From Tetragonia tetragonoides (taxonomy: Eukaryota; Streptophyta; Magnoliopsida; Caryophyllales; Aizoaceae), in assembly GCA_038025085.1 (NCBI GenBank), contig CM076144.1:32423501-32487500 (forward strand): DNA of 64,000 nucleotides. The letters run 5' to 3'. Each line of letters begins with the position of its first letter. The stretch's first letter is position 1. Positions 46,734-57,931 of the stretch are shown piece after piece. The notes under the pieces were generated by a model. That model worked only from the letters and a program-made list of their open reading frames with translations. It was not told the origin of the DNA and made no database searches. Made by a program: the position numbers and the translations under genes.

Positions 46734-48389
46734 ATGGTCCCTCCCACTCCTAGGTGATTTTCCTTAAATTTTATAATTATTGATATTCACAACTACTTCA
46801 TGTTATTCAAGTTACTTTGTATGTTTAATTGTCTAACTATTGTGCATAATATTATTGCAGTTCTTATAATATAATTCATGAGTTAAATTCTTCAAAGTCA
46901 GATTGGACAATCAATGTTCGCGTGTCTCGACTTTGATATGTAGAAAATATTCAAAACAAAGGTAACTTAATGAGCATGGACATGTTTTCTTATTGATGAA
47001 GAGGTAGGTCTATATAACTATAATTTCTAAATCTTTTTTGGTTGTTGTTTTTTTAATATGAGTAAAATATATTGTTCAACCTATGTTTTGTATGTTTTCT
47101 CATTATTTATTTTTTTTGGTGAATTGATGAAGGGGAGTATGTTCACGCTACTATCAAATGGTGCTTTATTTCAACATTCCGTCCAAAAATTGTTGAAGGG
47201 GCAATTTACACATTCAAAAATTTTGCAATTATTCCAAACAAAGATAAATATTGTGTAGTAAGGGACAGCAAAATTATGCTCAGGTTTTTCTCAAATACAA
47301 CTGTTAAAGCTGTGACCAAAGGAGACATCAAGATCCCAATGCATAGATTTAATTTAATACACTTTCACAATCTAAAACGTCGTTATGGTGTTATTACTTT
47401 AAGTGGTATGTTACTATTTATTCACCTATTTCATGTGAGATATTTGATTAGTGTTTCTCTACTTATTAAAAATATTGCCTTTATTTTTATCTCTAGATGT
47501 GATTGGCGTTGTTGTCCATGATGTCAAAGCAATCAACAAGAAAAATGCTGAGTATTGGAGTATTCAAGTAGAAGATAAATGGTAAATCGTACTATTGTTG
47601 TTTGCCTTTAATTTTATTATATTTTTTATTTTGCTTAGAGTTGTGATCTCTAGATGTGATTGGCGTTGTTGTCCATGATGTCAAAGCAATCAACAAGAAA
47701 AATGCTGAGTATTGGAGTATTCAAGTAGAAGATAAATGGTAAATCGTACTATTGTTGTTTGCCTTTAATTTTATTATATTTTTTATTTTGCTTAGAGTTG
47801 TGACTTGGTCCATTATTATAGTGTTGTGGTTTTTAAAGTTTTTTTATTTTATTTTATTTGTGATTAGGCAAAAACGTATTAAGGTAATACTTTGGGATGA
47901 ACCTGCTGATATGTATACCAAACAACGAGAACAACATAAGGATGCTACTACTCCCTTGGTTCTAATTGTTACTTCTACTTTAGGGAAAATTTTAGATGGT
48001 AAGGATATTAAATCAACTCAATCACTTCAATTATAATTTTCCTATTGCCGACATAACCAATAATTTGTGCAAACTTTAAACTTTTAATTATCATAGGTTC
48101 TACTATATTCACTACAATAGCAAGTAAAATACATGTCAATCTTGACATTTCGGAAGTGGAGGAGTTAGCTAAGCAATGGAGGTATTGTATTTTTTATTCG
48201 GTTCATTTAAATGAAATAAAATATTACCTTTATTTTTTCATCTTTGTATAACTATTATCTTTTCTAAATATAGAGAGGCTAAACCCAATGCTACAATCGG
48301 AACATTTGAAGTACGCCAACCAATAACTTATGAGGATATTGTCCCTAAAAAGAAAAATATTTCTCAACTTCTTAAACTGACCCAATAGA
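46734..48389 (+). pseudogene. RPA1-like OB-fold gene of Helitron type, with one exon duplicated
   Basis: A multi-exon plus-strand gene from ATG 46734. Recognisable parts: exon 2 (from about 46861) with ELNSSKSDWTINVRVSRL; exon 3 (about 47132-47404) with EGAIYTFKNFAIIPNKDKY and IPMHRFNLIHFHNLKRR; exon 4 with DVIGVVVHDVKAINKK and EYWSIQVEDKW; exon 5 (about 47869-48000) with RIKVILWDEPADMY; exon 6 (about 48096-48182); and a last exon ending TAG at 48389. These are the OB-fold motifs of plant replication protein A 70-kDa-like (DUF223) proteins, often carried by Helitrons. Exon 4 and its introns are tandemly duplicated (47494-47650 and 47651-47807). A TGA after RVSRL and a frameshift near 47000 argue for a pseudogene. 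Confidence 0.75.
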
Positions 48390-49737
48390 CAAGGTTTGAT
48401 CCATATTCCTTTCCTCAAGTCAATTTCCTTTTAAAGAAAGACACTATATTTGTATATATTTGAGCGGCAATGATAATAATTCTTACTTATATTGAAATTG
48501 AAAGCCAAACCTTGATTTTGGGTAATAATGATTATTAATGTTAACCTTATTCATATGATGTAGTATCGAATTACAATTCTATTGTTAACTTGATTAGGAT
48601 GCCTAATTAATTAATGTTTCTTGCTCTCCTAGATTGATCGCTTTTTCCAGTTTCTTTTCCTCAGCCTATTATCCTTTTGCTAATCGTCCTCTTCCTTTCC
48701 TTTGAGTATTTACACACAACCATATACAAAACTACCATATTAAATTACACTACCTAATGTATCCAAAAACAAGACATCATAATCTTTCTATAATGACACT
48801 TAGGTATGCCCAAATTTCAGACTTTCAGTATAATCATCAAGTGCCCTTTTTTTTTTTAAGAAACGTGTGTAAATTTATCAAAAATACTTCATCCCCTGAA
48901 TCTAAAAAAAAAAAATCAAGTCCGTATCCATGAACCTGAAGAGAAAATGTAACAAACGGGCTTATGATAACACAAAATAATGTTCATGAGTTTGAGGATA
49001 ATCATAAGCATGGGTCCAGTAAAAGAGGTACATAACAAGAACAGAATTTGTACTCCCTGAACATTATGGGGGAAAGCATAAATACCAAGACCTCACACAT
49101 GTGGGAAAGGGATGCCTGTTATGCTTCTAAGAAATATCAACCCCTCATAAGGGCGGACCCACACCCAAGGGTATGGATTCAACTGCATTCATATTTTTTT
49201 AAAATTAGGTGTATGCCCCGTGCAATACATGGGCTTGTAGTTTATCATTAAAAAATATATTTTGAATGTTATCAAGAAAATAGATTAATGATTTATTAAT
49301 AGTGTATATAATAACTAAAATGGAGTTATCCGTACAAAATCAAAGTTGTGCTATGTGGACTATAAAGTTGTTTATATGACATGCGATAACAGTTTTTTGG
49401 ATTTAAATGGATAAATTAATTTATATTTTCATACTTTAAATAATTAATCACAAAATTAGTTAAATGATATATTCCCACACCTTGATATACTATATCAACC
49501 AACACATTTGCAAATTTGTGTAATTATGTAGTCCACAAATTTATTTACCTACCTTTATTAATAGTCAATATACTACTATTGGTTTTTATCTCTCTTTGGT
49601 TTAAATATTTTTTTATATAATATTACTTGTGTGTCATGTAATGTGATATGGCAACGATTATTTTGATCCATGTAGATAAATTAGTTTCCCTTGTTCACAT
49701 TATTTTACCAATTTACCATATTGCTCGATCTCCATGA
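48390..49737. other. AT-rich DNA after the RPA gene
   Basis: Near 49205-49240 'gccccgtgcaatacatgggc' followed by TTGTAGT looks like another Helitron-type 3' hairpin. 'gggcggacccacacccaagg' lies at about 49152. No gene found. Confidence 0.4.
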
Positions 49738-51322
49738 ATCATGTATTTTTGTTGGGGTACGAAATCACTTTGAAGATTGAGATGCATAATACGTGAATTT
49801 ATCCGTTAGTTTTAAAGTCTTTATGCATCTATTACTTCTTTTTTTTTTAGAAGACTTTATGCATCTATTACTTCTGACTACTTTCCCTTATTAAATTCGT
49901 TGTATCTAGTTTTCAGCATAGTTTAATTTAAGTTTAATTATGGTTCATGTATCTTTCACTCAAAAAAAATATTTATATGTTCCAAGTATCCTAATTTAAT
50001 TAGATAACATGGTTCATTATCCTTATTAATTGGTTAATTTGGCATTAACTTTTGGATATGATGATGATTGAATATGGTGATCGACATGTAGAACACGTGC
50101 CAATACAACAGTGTGTATGATCCAATTTTAGTACACGATAGATTCATTTTTATAGTATGTTCTTTTTTTCTGAAAATTCTTAATGAGTTAATATTTACTT
50201 GTTGAAATATGCCGATTGACGTGATATATTAAAAAAAAATTATGGTTTATGAAACTTAAGTCATTAAAGAATGGAACAATAACTTTTATGAATACTAATG
50301 ATATAATTTTAATGGTTAGTGAGAGTAGTAAGTCAGTAACTAAACTTCGCCTACTTTTTAAGGTAAATACATCGAATCATGAAATGTCGCCTATGTATGC
50401 AATGACATGGATGCCACATGTCAATACAACAATTGTCGTGGTTTTCTTTTATACCCATTGTGATGCACGACCTTGTTAGTATATCATGGATTATAAGTGT
50501 CCCGCCCTTTTTAAGTATCATTTTAGATGTTCGTCGTGTTTAATTTGACCTCAATTTGTGGAAAAACTATTTAGATTCAAAATATGAAAGAATATTTGTT
50601 GGATTCGTATTGGAAAGTAATTTCACCATATATAATTTTTATAATTTTTACGTGCTCCGATTTATGAGAAAATTGTGGTCAAAACTCAACATCGAAAATT
50701 TGAAACGAAAAACTATTTAGATTCAAAATATGAAAGAATATTTGTTGGGTTTTTATTAGAAAATACTTTTACAATATAATTTTCATTTTCTTAACATACT
50801 TCGATTTAATATGTTAAATTTCCTATGCGTCATATTATTTGGTATGTAGCGGTTATTTGGACTCCATCGGAATATATCAATCAATGTTCTCATTCTTTTT
50901 TAATTAAAATAATTATTGAAGAAATTAATTATGTTTACGACTACTTTATTCACGGTCACATTCTACCAATACTATGTTTCTCCATTTTCATAGGGTTTAA
51001 TCATGTAATGCCCAATAATTTTTTTCTACTATATTGCTCAGGTATAAAATCACTTAGAAAATCAAGATGTATGTATAAAAATTATTACTTGTGACAATTC
51101 TCCCTTATTAAATTCGATGTGCCTAATCTTTTGTATAATTTAGGTTAAGTTCATGAACCGTATTTATGTTGTTTATGTTATGTATCATACTTTAATTAGA
51201 TTATAAGGTTCATGCATGTATTTAATTAATTAAGTGACATAGCATTAACTACTGGATATGATGCTGACTAGGTATGCTGACATGGCATGACACGTGTCAA
51301 TGCAGCAACGTGCATGATCCAG
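49738..51322. repeat. Diverged tandem repeats of about 1.2 kb plus a 146-bp duplication
   Basis: The order of motifs around 49755-50120 ('aaatcacttt', 'cccttattaaattcg', 'ggcattaac', 'ggatatgatg', 'gtgtatgatcca') recurs in the same order at about 51045-51322. Between them, 'aaaaactatttagattcaaa' starts at 50562 and 50708, a 146-bp duplication. No gene seen. Confidence 0.6.

Positions 51323-51404
<82 letters not shown>
51323..51404. repeat. (TA)n microsatellite
   Basis: About forty uninterrupted TA units. Confidence 0.97.
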
Positions 51405-51408
<4 letters not shown>

Positions 51409-52661
51409 TTGTTTGGAGAAGGTTATGTTAATAGAGTAAAAAGTATTTGATTTGCCATTTGCACCCATACTTTTTGGAGTGATTTCCCAATGCACCCATC
51501 AAATATACACATAGACATCTAATAAAAATTAAGGGTAAAATGGGAATGTGAAAAAAGCAAAAATAAGTCCATGTGAAAGGGCCCAGCCATCTGACAAAAT
51601 TAAACAAACTCTCATTCTCTCTCCTCTACATCGATACCTCAACCCCCCAAAAAAAAAAAGAATCTGCTCTCTCTCCTCTCTCCTCTCTTCTCTGGCTCTC
51701 CCAGTTTCTCTCATTTCATGCTATCCAAAAAAAAAAAAAAAGTCTCTCATTTCATGAACAAAGATTTAACCCAAATTCTGAACCAAACAACACCAAAATT
51801 GAATAAAAGACAAATAACCATTAAAAATTCTGTGTAGGTTAATAAGAAAGAAAATTCATTTTCACCAACCACCATTACCATTAGTGAGTTGTGAGCCAAT
51901 TTGGGCTTGAATTGATGGCTTTGATGATGGTTCTTGAAATTTGTGAGTTCTATTTGGTTAATGGCGTTGTGACTTTGGATTCAGGAATTTTTGTGTAGGT
52001 TAATTTGTTTCAGTTTGAGTGTTTAGCGCTCAATATTCTTTGTCATGGGGTTTGTGTACTCTATTTGCTTTTCTAGTTCAATTTCAATTTAGGAGAAATT
52101 AAAACGGATAAGGAAAAGAATTTGTCAGCATGATTGTCTTTGTTTTGCTTAGGACATGGTTCTGGATTACTGTGTTTCTATTTAATTATAGTGGAGTTTA
52201 AGGACTTTTATGGAAAATAGTGAAATCATGAAGTTTGGTGCTATACTTTTAATTTTCACGCTCTGTGAACTAATTGTGGTGGAGTATAAGGACATTGTGT
52301 GTTACTTTATGAAGTAAGATGCATTGATAACTGGATATGTGTGTTCACAATTCGTAAAAAGTTTGTGATTTTAATTCTGATTTTGTTTTGTGTTTTTTTA
52401 ATTGACTATAGAAACTGATTATAAATGGATTGAAACTTTTACATATAATTCTATTTATTTCATTATATTTTTAAATTCCGAAAATTTAGTTTTGATTTTC
52501 TTTTTTCCCATTGTTAAGGGTTTTTCGTTTCGAATAGACATAACGCGGCATTCGGCACCGTCAATGTGGGTGAAATTGACTCCCTTATATTTTTTTTTTC
52601 CCTTCATTTTTCTTTGCACCCATACTTTAGATTTTCTGGGTCCGCCACTGACCCCTCACAA
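51405..52661. other. Region before the helicase fragment, possibly captured 5' UTR sequence
   Basis: A CT-rich tract at about 51610-51720 resembles a plant 5' untranslated region. The word 'tttgcacccatacttt' occurs at 51459 and again at about 52612. No reading frame that I can defend. Confidence 0.35.
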
Positions 52662-53115
52662 GGGTTGTGCAACGGCACACGGCTGCTTATTACTCATCTT
52701 GGAAAATTCATAATTGAGGGGAAAATTATAACAGGGTTCAAAAGAGGGAACAAGGTGCTAATCCCGAGGATTATAATGACATCAACGAAAAGCAATACCG
52801 TTTGTGCTGAAAAGAAGACAATATCCACTGAGGCCATGCTACGCAATGACAATAAATAAGAGCCAGGGCCAATCACTCACACATGTGGGAATCTATTTGC
52901 CTCAGCCGGTATTCAGCCACGGCCAGCTATACGAGGCAGCATCAAGAGTAACATCTCCCGACGGACTGAAATTCTTCATTGACGACTCTCAGCAAGCATA
53001 CAAAGGCACACAAGGAACATCGTCTACAAAGAAGTCTTCTCAAACTTACCTACAATATCCTAGATTGCTTAAGGTATATCTTTCTTGCTTTTACAATTCA
53101 ATAAACTACAGGTGA
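52662..53115 (+). pseudogene. C-terminal fragment of a Helitron Pif1-like helicase
   Basis: The plus strand gives GLCNGTRLLITHLGKFIIEG and [15 protein letters not shown], then after a frameshift near 52800 [40 protein letters not shown] and [18 protein letters not shown]. These are the closing motifs of the Helitron RepHel helicase (superfamily 1B), which unwinds DNA during rolling-circle transposition. The Rep domain and the N-terminal helicase motifs are absent, so this is a relic. It lies on the same strand as the RPA gene 4 kb upstream, which fits one decayed autonomous Helitron. Confidence 0.88.
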
Positions 53116-54628
53116 GCATTCAACAAAAACAAGATAATAGGAATTTGAAACTTTGTAAAATTAGGAAGGTCAAAAAAAGACAACAATAATTTAAAAGTGA
53201 AAAACAAACAATCAACACTCAATAGGAAAAAAGGTCGAATGAAAAGCAGGACCTTAAACAAAATTTGAAAAAAAAAAGTTAAAGGAAAGAACACAAAAAA
53301 GGTAGAGGGAACAGAGAGAAACTAACCTACTATTCCATCACGCGCATCATTGTCTCATATAGTTTTGCTCACTTCATAGCTAACCTCCTTATATATCATA
53401 AACTACAGGGATCTGAAGAAGGCTGGAGGACAAGCAAAATGATGATATGTCAACAATATCTTGGCTGAAGAAGGCGAATGATTCTCTTCCGAGAGTTTAT
53501 AACTCCACCATCTTGAGAGCTGAATAAAAAAGGAAACAAGTGACTAAGACGAACATCAAAGTGTTGGTTTAAAATTATCCGTCTATTATTTAAAAATTAC
53601 AAAAGATTAAGTGTTATATACTCTTTCGATTAAATGTTTCCGGTTCTTAAACAAATTCTCTAATTTGTGCGAAATAATTTCTAACTTATGCAGCTATGAG
53701 AACTAATCTGCTAATATGATCCCTCAAAAAAAAAAAAAAACCAGATTTTGTTGGTCAAACAAACCCAAATTCAAAAAAGTAAACTTTCCAATGTATTATC
53801 CAAATATATCAAAATTCATATACTTCAGAATTTTGTCTTACCAATTATAACATAATAGTTAAAACTACAAGCAGAAATAGCAGCATAAACATGGATGCAT
53901 AGCCTAATGCTGCAATTGAAAAATTAACAATCAAAAAAGAAATAAACACTACATTTTAAACATTGAAATCACCCAAGTTATTATCCAAATATATCAAAAC
54001 ATATACTCCAAAATTCACTCACCAATCACCAGTTACCCTTAAAATGTAGAACAGGTTTACCAGCCTTTGTCCTTTGATGCCACCATTGAAGACTAAACGT
54101 CTAAACCCCAACCTGCCAGTAGCATATTCTATAGGAGATGCCCATTTAACCGCGGTATACGAAACAAGCCCATCACTATCGAAAAGCTAACCCTGCCATC
54201 TTCACCAACACTAACACACTCTCTCTCTAACAAATCAATAAACGAAATCGGACCAACATGAAACGCAGGAGAGAGAATGGAATTGGAAAGAGAGTGGATT
54301 TCAATTGTTGAAGATGATGAATCTGAATCGAAGAGAGAGAGCTATGAATTTATCGAAAGCTGAAATTCGGGGTAGCCAAGAGACTGAATCGATGTATTTT
54401 GACTGTGGAAGACAATGAATTTGGAGAGAGGATGGTGGTGACAACGGGTTGACAGAGACAAGATGAATAAGATGACAGAAGAAAACGAAAGGGGGGTGAT
54501 TCCGTTATTTTTTTTTAAATTTTTTATGTCAAAGTGGGGTGAAAAAAGGGATGTTAGATTCAATCAAGGAAAGAAAGGCTGGAGAAAAGGTGTTGGAGGT
54601 AAAAAGGGCTTTTTTATTTATTTAAAAA
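53116..54628. other. Intergenic DNA between helicase relic and Mutator-like element
   Basis: Mostly A-rich. On the minus strand about 54050-54200 there is a short open stretch (KWASPIEYATGRLGFRRL, then FNGGIKGQRLVNLF) that looks protein-like but that I do not recognise. AG-rich sequence at 54220-54470 could be its 5' leader. The 9 bases 54621-54629 match the right flank of the next element. Confidence 0.3.
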
Positions 54629-54967
54629 GTGAATTGCTAAATACCGCCCCAAATTACTACCTACCGCCCCCTCAAATTCCCTCTTTGTCCTTCACTCATC
54701 CTCACTCATCCTCACTCATCACTCATCTTCCCTCAAACTCATCCTCACTCAAAGCACCACCACCACCACCACCACTCACCACCACTCGAAAAACCACTAC
54801 CACCACCACCACCACCACTCACCACCACTCGAAAAACCACTCACCACCACTCAAACTCATCCTCACTCAAAGCAAAACCACCACTCACCACCACCACTCA
54901 CGGATTCGAATTTTTTTTGCTTTATTTACTCTAATTTACTTATTTTCGAGTTCGTCGGAGTAGTCGG

Positions 54968-55115
54968 GCGTCTGAAACAGGCGACTCACCCATGGGTGAG
55001 TCGCCTGTGGCAGACGACTCACCCATGAGTGAGTCCCCTGTAGCAGACGACTCACCATTGGGTGAGTCGCCAGTCGCAGACGACTCACCCTTGGGTGAGT
55101 CAAGATCGGCAGACG
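54968..55115. repeat. Left array of 33-bp palindromic repeats
   Basis: About four to five units of the type gtgagtcgcctgt(a/g)gcag + acgactcaccca. Within each unit GAGTCG and CGACTC face each other, and neighbouring units also pair through ACTCACCC/GGGTGAGT. 33 bp is a whole number of codons, so several frames stay open (GESPVADDSP-type); this is not evidence of coding. Confidence 0.88.
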
Positions 55116-55136
55116 ACCGACACAAAAAAAAAAAAA

Positions 55137-55190
<54 letters not shown>

Positions 55191-55216
55191 TATTGTTATT
55201 ATTATTAATATTATTA

Positions 55217-55260
<44 letters not shown>

Positions 55261-55323
55261 TATTATTATAATTATTATTATTATTATTTATTGTTATTAT
55301 TATTAATATTATTATTGTTATTA

Positions 55324-55362
<39 letters not shown>

Positions 55363-55433
55363 TATTGTTATTATTATTAATATTATTATTGTTATTATTA
55401 TTTATTATTATAATTATTAATATTATTATTTAT
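55137..55433. repeat. (TTA)n microsatellite, left side of the MULE
   Basis: Nearly 300 bp of TTA/ATT units with interspersed GTTATT and TTTATTG variants, some repeated as longer higher-order blocks (the 'attattaatattattattgt' word recurs). Confidence 0.95.
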
Positions 55434-55435
55434 CG

Positions 55436-55543
55436 TCTAGCCGTCACAGCTGAGTCTTTCATTAGTTTGATTCCTCCGGAGCAAGCGGAAGGTTTTCGAT
55501 CGATTATGGAGGAGTATATGAGAGATTGGCGGGCTGCCAAATG
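55436..55543 (+). pseudogene. Short C-terminal reading-frame fragment
   Basis: The plus strand gives RLAVTAESFISLIPPEQAEG and then FRSIMEEYMRDWRAAK before TGA. The composition is protein-like and unlike the surrounding microsatellite, so it may be the tail of a captured or older gene. I do not recognise the family. It is opposite in strand to the other coding relics of this element. Confidence 0.3.
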
Positions 55544-55784
55544 ATATATTGATCCTAGATGAATTTGTTATATATTTATATAAGAGTTTCATTGTTATTG
55601 TTATTTATTTGTGTTATTGTAATTTGTTATTTCTTATTTATCTTTTTTGTTTTATTGTAATTTGTTGTTTTATTTACCTCCAATAATCACGAAAAAAATA
55701 TAACATGCAAAATATAACAATCACACAAAAATGTGACAATGATATAAGTAGAAAAATATAACAATCACGCAAAACATTCAATTA

Positions 55785-56187
55785 CGTCGACCTCGCTAAA
55801 CGATCCCAATGTGCTCTTCGCCTAATATACATTTGCTCCCAACCAGCGACACTATCAGAACGGGAAGTAAACCATGCTGCGCATATCGGAGGAACAGGGA
55901 AATCTGAGGCTAAATTCAGACGGATATAATGCATGTACGAATCACCTAAATGAGCTATGGATAAGGCCGAGTGCCTTCAAACCTTGCTACAGAGTTCCCT
56001 CCAGGGGAGCAACCGCGCTGATGACCAAGGTAGGCACATTAAATAGCCCAATTTGTTTGGACTCGTTAGGTGATCTACGACCACCCTTGCCCCAGCAGAA
56101 CGAACTAAGATATCTCGAATGAGGATATAGAATAGAACAAGGTAATCCGCAAGTGTCGAAAGAGCGGGTAATTCCATGTAAGGATGA
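55785..56187 (-). pseudogene. MULE-associated coding fragment, C-terminal part
   Basis: The minus strand shows [17 protein letters not shown] and, in a neighbouring frame, [12 protein letters not shown], then IAHLGDSYMHYIRLNLASDF and PVPPICAAWF, RRRAHWDRLARST and a stop. The pattern (His-containing strand, then Pro-Val-Pro-Pro, then Trp) is like the C-terminal, OTU-protease-like part found in plant Mutator-derived proteins. Frameshifts separate the pieces. Family assignment is tentative. Confidence 0.4.
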
Positions 56188-56630
56188 CAAAGGTAGGGCA
56201 TTTCCCATTTTTATAGGAACTTCTGTACCAGAAACAATGATATCTCCAATTATAGCCCCTCTGGGGTGTAAAATATATCTCTTCTCACCATCCCCATAGT
56301 GTATGAGACAAATGTATGCATTTCGATTAGGGTCGTATTCTATGGTTACGATTCTACCATATATGTCTTTTTCATTCCGTCGAAAATCGATTTTACGGTA
56401 TAGACGCTTATGACCTCCCCCTCTATGCCTTGCGGTAATGATTCCTCTGGCATTACGGCCTTTACCACAATGACGCTGTCCATAGATCAAATTATTTCGT
56501 GGATTGGATTTCACTTGATTGTCTACGGCTCCATTGCGTGTGCTCGGGGTAGAAGTTTTGTATAAATGTATCGCCATGCTATTAAGTATTTTGATTTAAG
56601 TTCTTTTCTTTCTAAGAGGTGGAATAGAAT
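56188..56630 (-). pseudogene. rpl2: Nuclear plastid-DNA insertion: end of rpl23 and first exon of rpl2
   Basis: The minus-strand frame from ATG 56577 encodes 130 residues of plastid ribosomal protein L2: [50 protein letters not shown]. Upstream, minus 56630-56590, the codons for GYSIPPLRKKR are the C-terminus of plastid rpl23, in the plastid gene order. Similarity stops after ALPL, about nucleotide 390 of rpl2, the exon 1 end in plants that keep the rpl2 intron. It cannot make L2 here: it is truncated and sits in the nucleus inside a transposon. A few substitutions (for example [11 protein letters not shown]) show some age or a different source species. Confidence 0.9.
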
Positions 56631-56639
56631 AACCCGATA

Positions 56640-56760
56640 GTAAGGGCAATTTGTTTTGCCCAATTAATTGCATCTGTATCACTATCAAATAACTCATCAG
56701 TGACGAAATGCGTACTGTAATCAACACCATCACCACCGAACCGCTCCAAAGGAACCTAAC
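56640..56760 (-). pseudogene. MULE transposase-like N-terminal fragment
   Basis: The minus strand reads VPLERFGGDGVDYSTHFVTD, then ELFDSDTDAINWAKQIAL and stops matching at the plastid insert. 'F.s...li.Wa' near the N-terminus is typical of plant Mutator/Jittery-type transposases just before their DNA-binding region. The transposase catalytic core is missing; plastid DNA lies in its place. Confidence 0.45.
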
Positions 56761-56869
56761 GAAAACAACGAAAACAATGTTAGCTTAATCTTAAATTCAA
56801 ACGTCTATCAAAACCGACTGAACCAAGGGACAGGCGTCTGAAATTTTCGTTTGGACCATGGAAGAAACA

Positions 56870-56918
56870 ATATTAATAATAACAATAAATAATAATAATA
56901 ATAATAATAATAACAATA

Positions 56919-56954
<36 letters not shown>

Positions 56955-57005
56955 TAATAATAATAATAATAATAATTTCATTTTTAATTAATTAAACAAT
57001 AATCA

Positions 57006-57038
<33 letters not shown>

Positions 57039-57053
57039 TTAATAATAACAATA

Positions 57054-57085
<32 letters not shown>

Positions 57086-57087
57086 TA

Positions 57088-57120
<33 letters not shown>

Positions 57121-57137
57121 TAATAATAATAATATTT
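56870..57137. repeat. (TAA)n microsatellite, right side of the MULE
   Basis: TAA units with AACAATAAAT variants, the inverse complement of the left array at 55137-55433. Confidence 0.95.
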
Positions 57138-57142
57138 TTTTT

Positions 57143-57332
57143 GCACAGTCGTCTGAAATTTCCGACTCACCCTTGGGTGAGTCGTCTGTAGCAGACGACG
57201 CACCCAAGGATGAGTCGCCTGTAGCAGACGACTCACCCAAGGATGAGTCGCCTGTAGCAGACGACTCACCCAAGGTTGAGTCGCCTGTAGCAGACGACTC
57301 ACCCAAGGGTGAGTCGCCTGTAGCAGACGACT
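57143..57332. repeat. Right array of 33-bp palindromic repeats
   Basis: Five to six units of gagtcgcctgtagcagacga + ctcacccaaggat. The first unit has arms of about 13 bases around a TAG centre. It mirrors the left array. Confidence 0.9.
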
Positions 57333-57634
57333 GTGCAAAAAAAATGCGCAAAAAAAAAATTTACCTCCGCCACCGTCGACGGCACTTCCTGGTCGCCGGC
57401 AGACATCCGCGGCCGTTGCTTGAGTGAATGTTGATGAAGGTTGGGTATGAGAGTGAGTGGTAGAGAGTGGGTGGTAGAGAGGGAGAGGATGAGTGAAAAT
57501 TTAAAAAAGGGCAAAATTGGAATTTGGGGGGCGGTAGGTAGTAATTTGGGGGCGGTATTTAGTAACACCCTTTAAAAATTGATAGGAGAAGAGATCATTA
57601 TCTTTCTTATGACACTTTATATTGAGTACTCATT

Positions 57635-57917
57635 AACCAAGAGGCTTTTGCCTCAATGGTTATCCTCTCACCTTCTAACTTGGAGGTCTCAAGTTTGAGG
57701 TTTGGGACTCCCATATATTTATGTGGTTGATGAATATATGGGGGGTGACATCAACAGTTGGGCCTTGGCCCAGCTGGCATGGGTGGGGTGGGTTGAGAGT
57801 GGAGGGGTCATTTGCATACTTAGCTCTGGGCCAATCCGAGATAGGCTGGCTTCTGGACCCCAGATAGATTGGGTTGGGTGAAGACCCGATCTTACCATCA
57901 TAAAAAAAAAAAAAAAA
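57635..57917 (+). mobile_element. SINE with 14-bp target duplication
   Basis: About 283 bp flanked by ATTGAGTACTCATT at 57621-57634 and 57918-57931, ending in about 17 A. A tRNA-like head contains 'cctcaatggttatcctc' and the B-box-like GGTCTCAAGTTTGAGG. It belongs to a different family from the SINE at 42454. The minus-strand open frame over it is incidental. Confidence 0.88.
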
Positions 57918-57931
57918 ATTGAGTACTCATT

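Larger units (their letters stand above)
54629..57570 (-). mobile_element. Mutator-like (MULE) element with plastid filler
   Basis: Ends are inverted repeats: plus 'gctaaataccgcccc' then 'aaattactacctaccgcccc' near 54635-54672, and the complement 'ggggcggtaggtagtaattt' then GGGGGCGGTATTTAGTAACACCC near 57527-57570. Flanks are TTTAAAAA(G) at 54621-54629 and TTTAAAAA(T) at 57571-57579, an 8-9-bp target duplication. From both ends inward: Ser/His-type CAC/CAT-rich DNA or its complement, 33-bp palindromic repeats, a TTA/TAA microsatellite, then a damaged minus-strand coding core with plastid DNA in it. Length about 2.94 kb. Confidence 0.75.

Noticed and set aside
51529..51806. Overlapping small open frames on both strands in the CT/AG-rich tract
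   Set aside because: Low-complexity sequence; no domain or splice context.
54940..55306. Open frames with repeated GESSATGDSP / GESPVADDSP units (also at 56992-57427)
   Set aside because: The 33-bp unit is divisible by three and lacks stops in several frames on both strands; simultaneous open frames on both strands argue for a repeat artefact.
56188..56577. Functional rpl2 gene or window from a plastid genome
   Set aside because: Only 130 of about 274 codons, embedded in a transposon with nuclear genes and retroelements on both sides.
54968..57332. CRISPR-like array (repeats of about 33 bp)
   Set aside because: Units are contiguous tandem palindromes without unique spacers, in a plant nuclear transposon.
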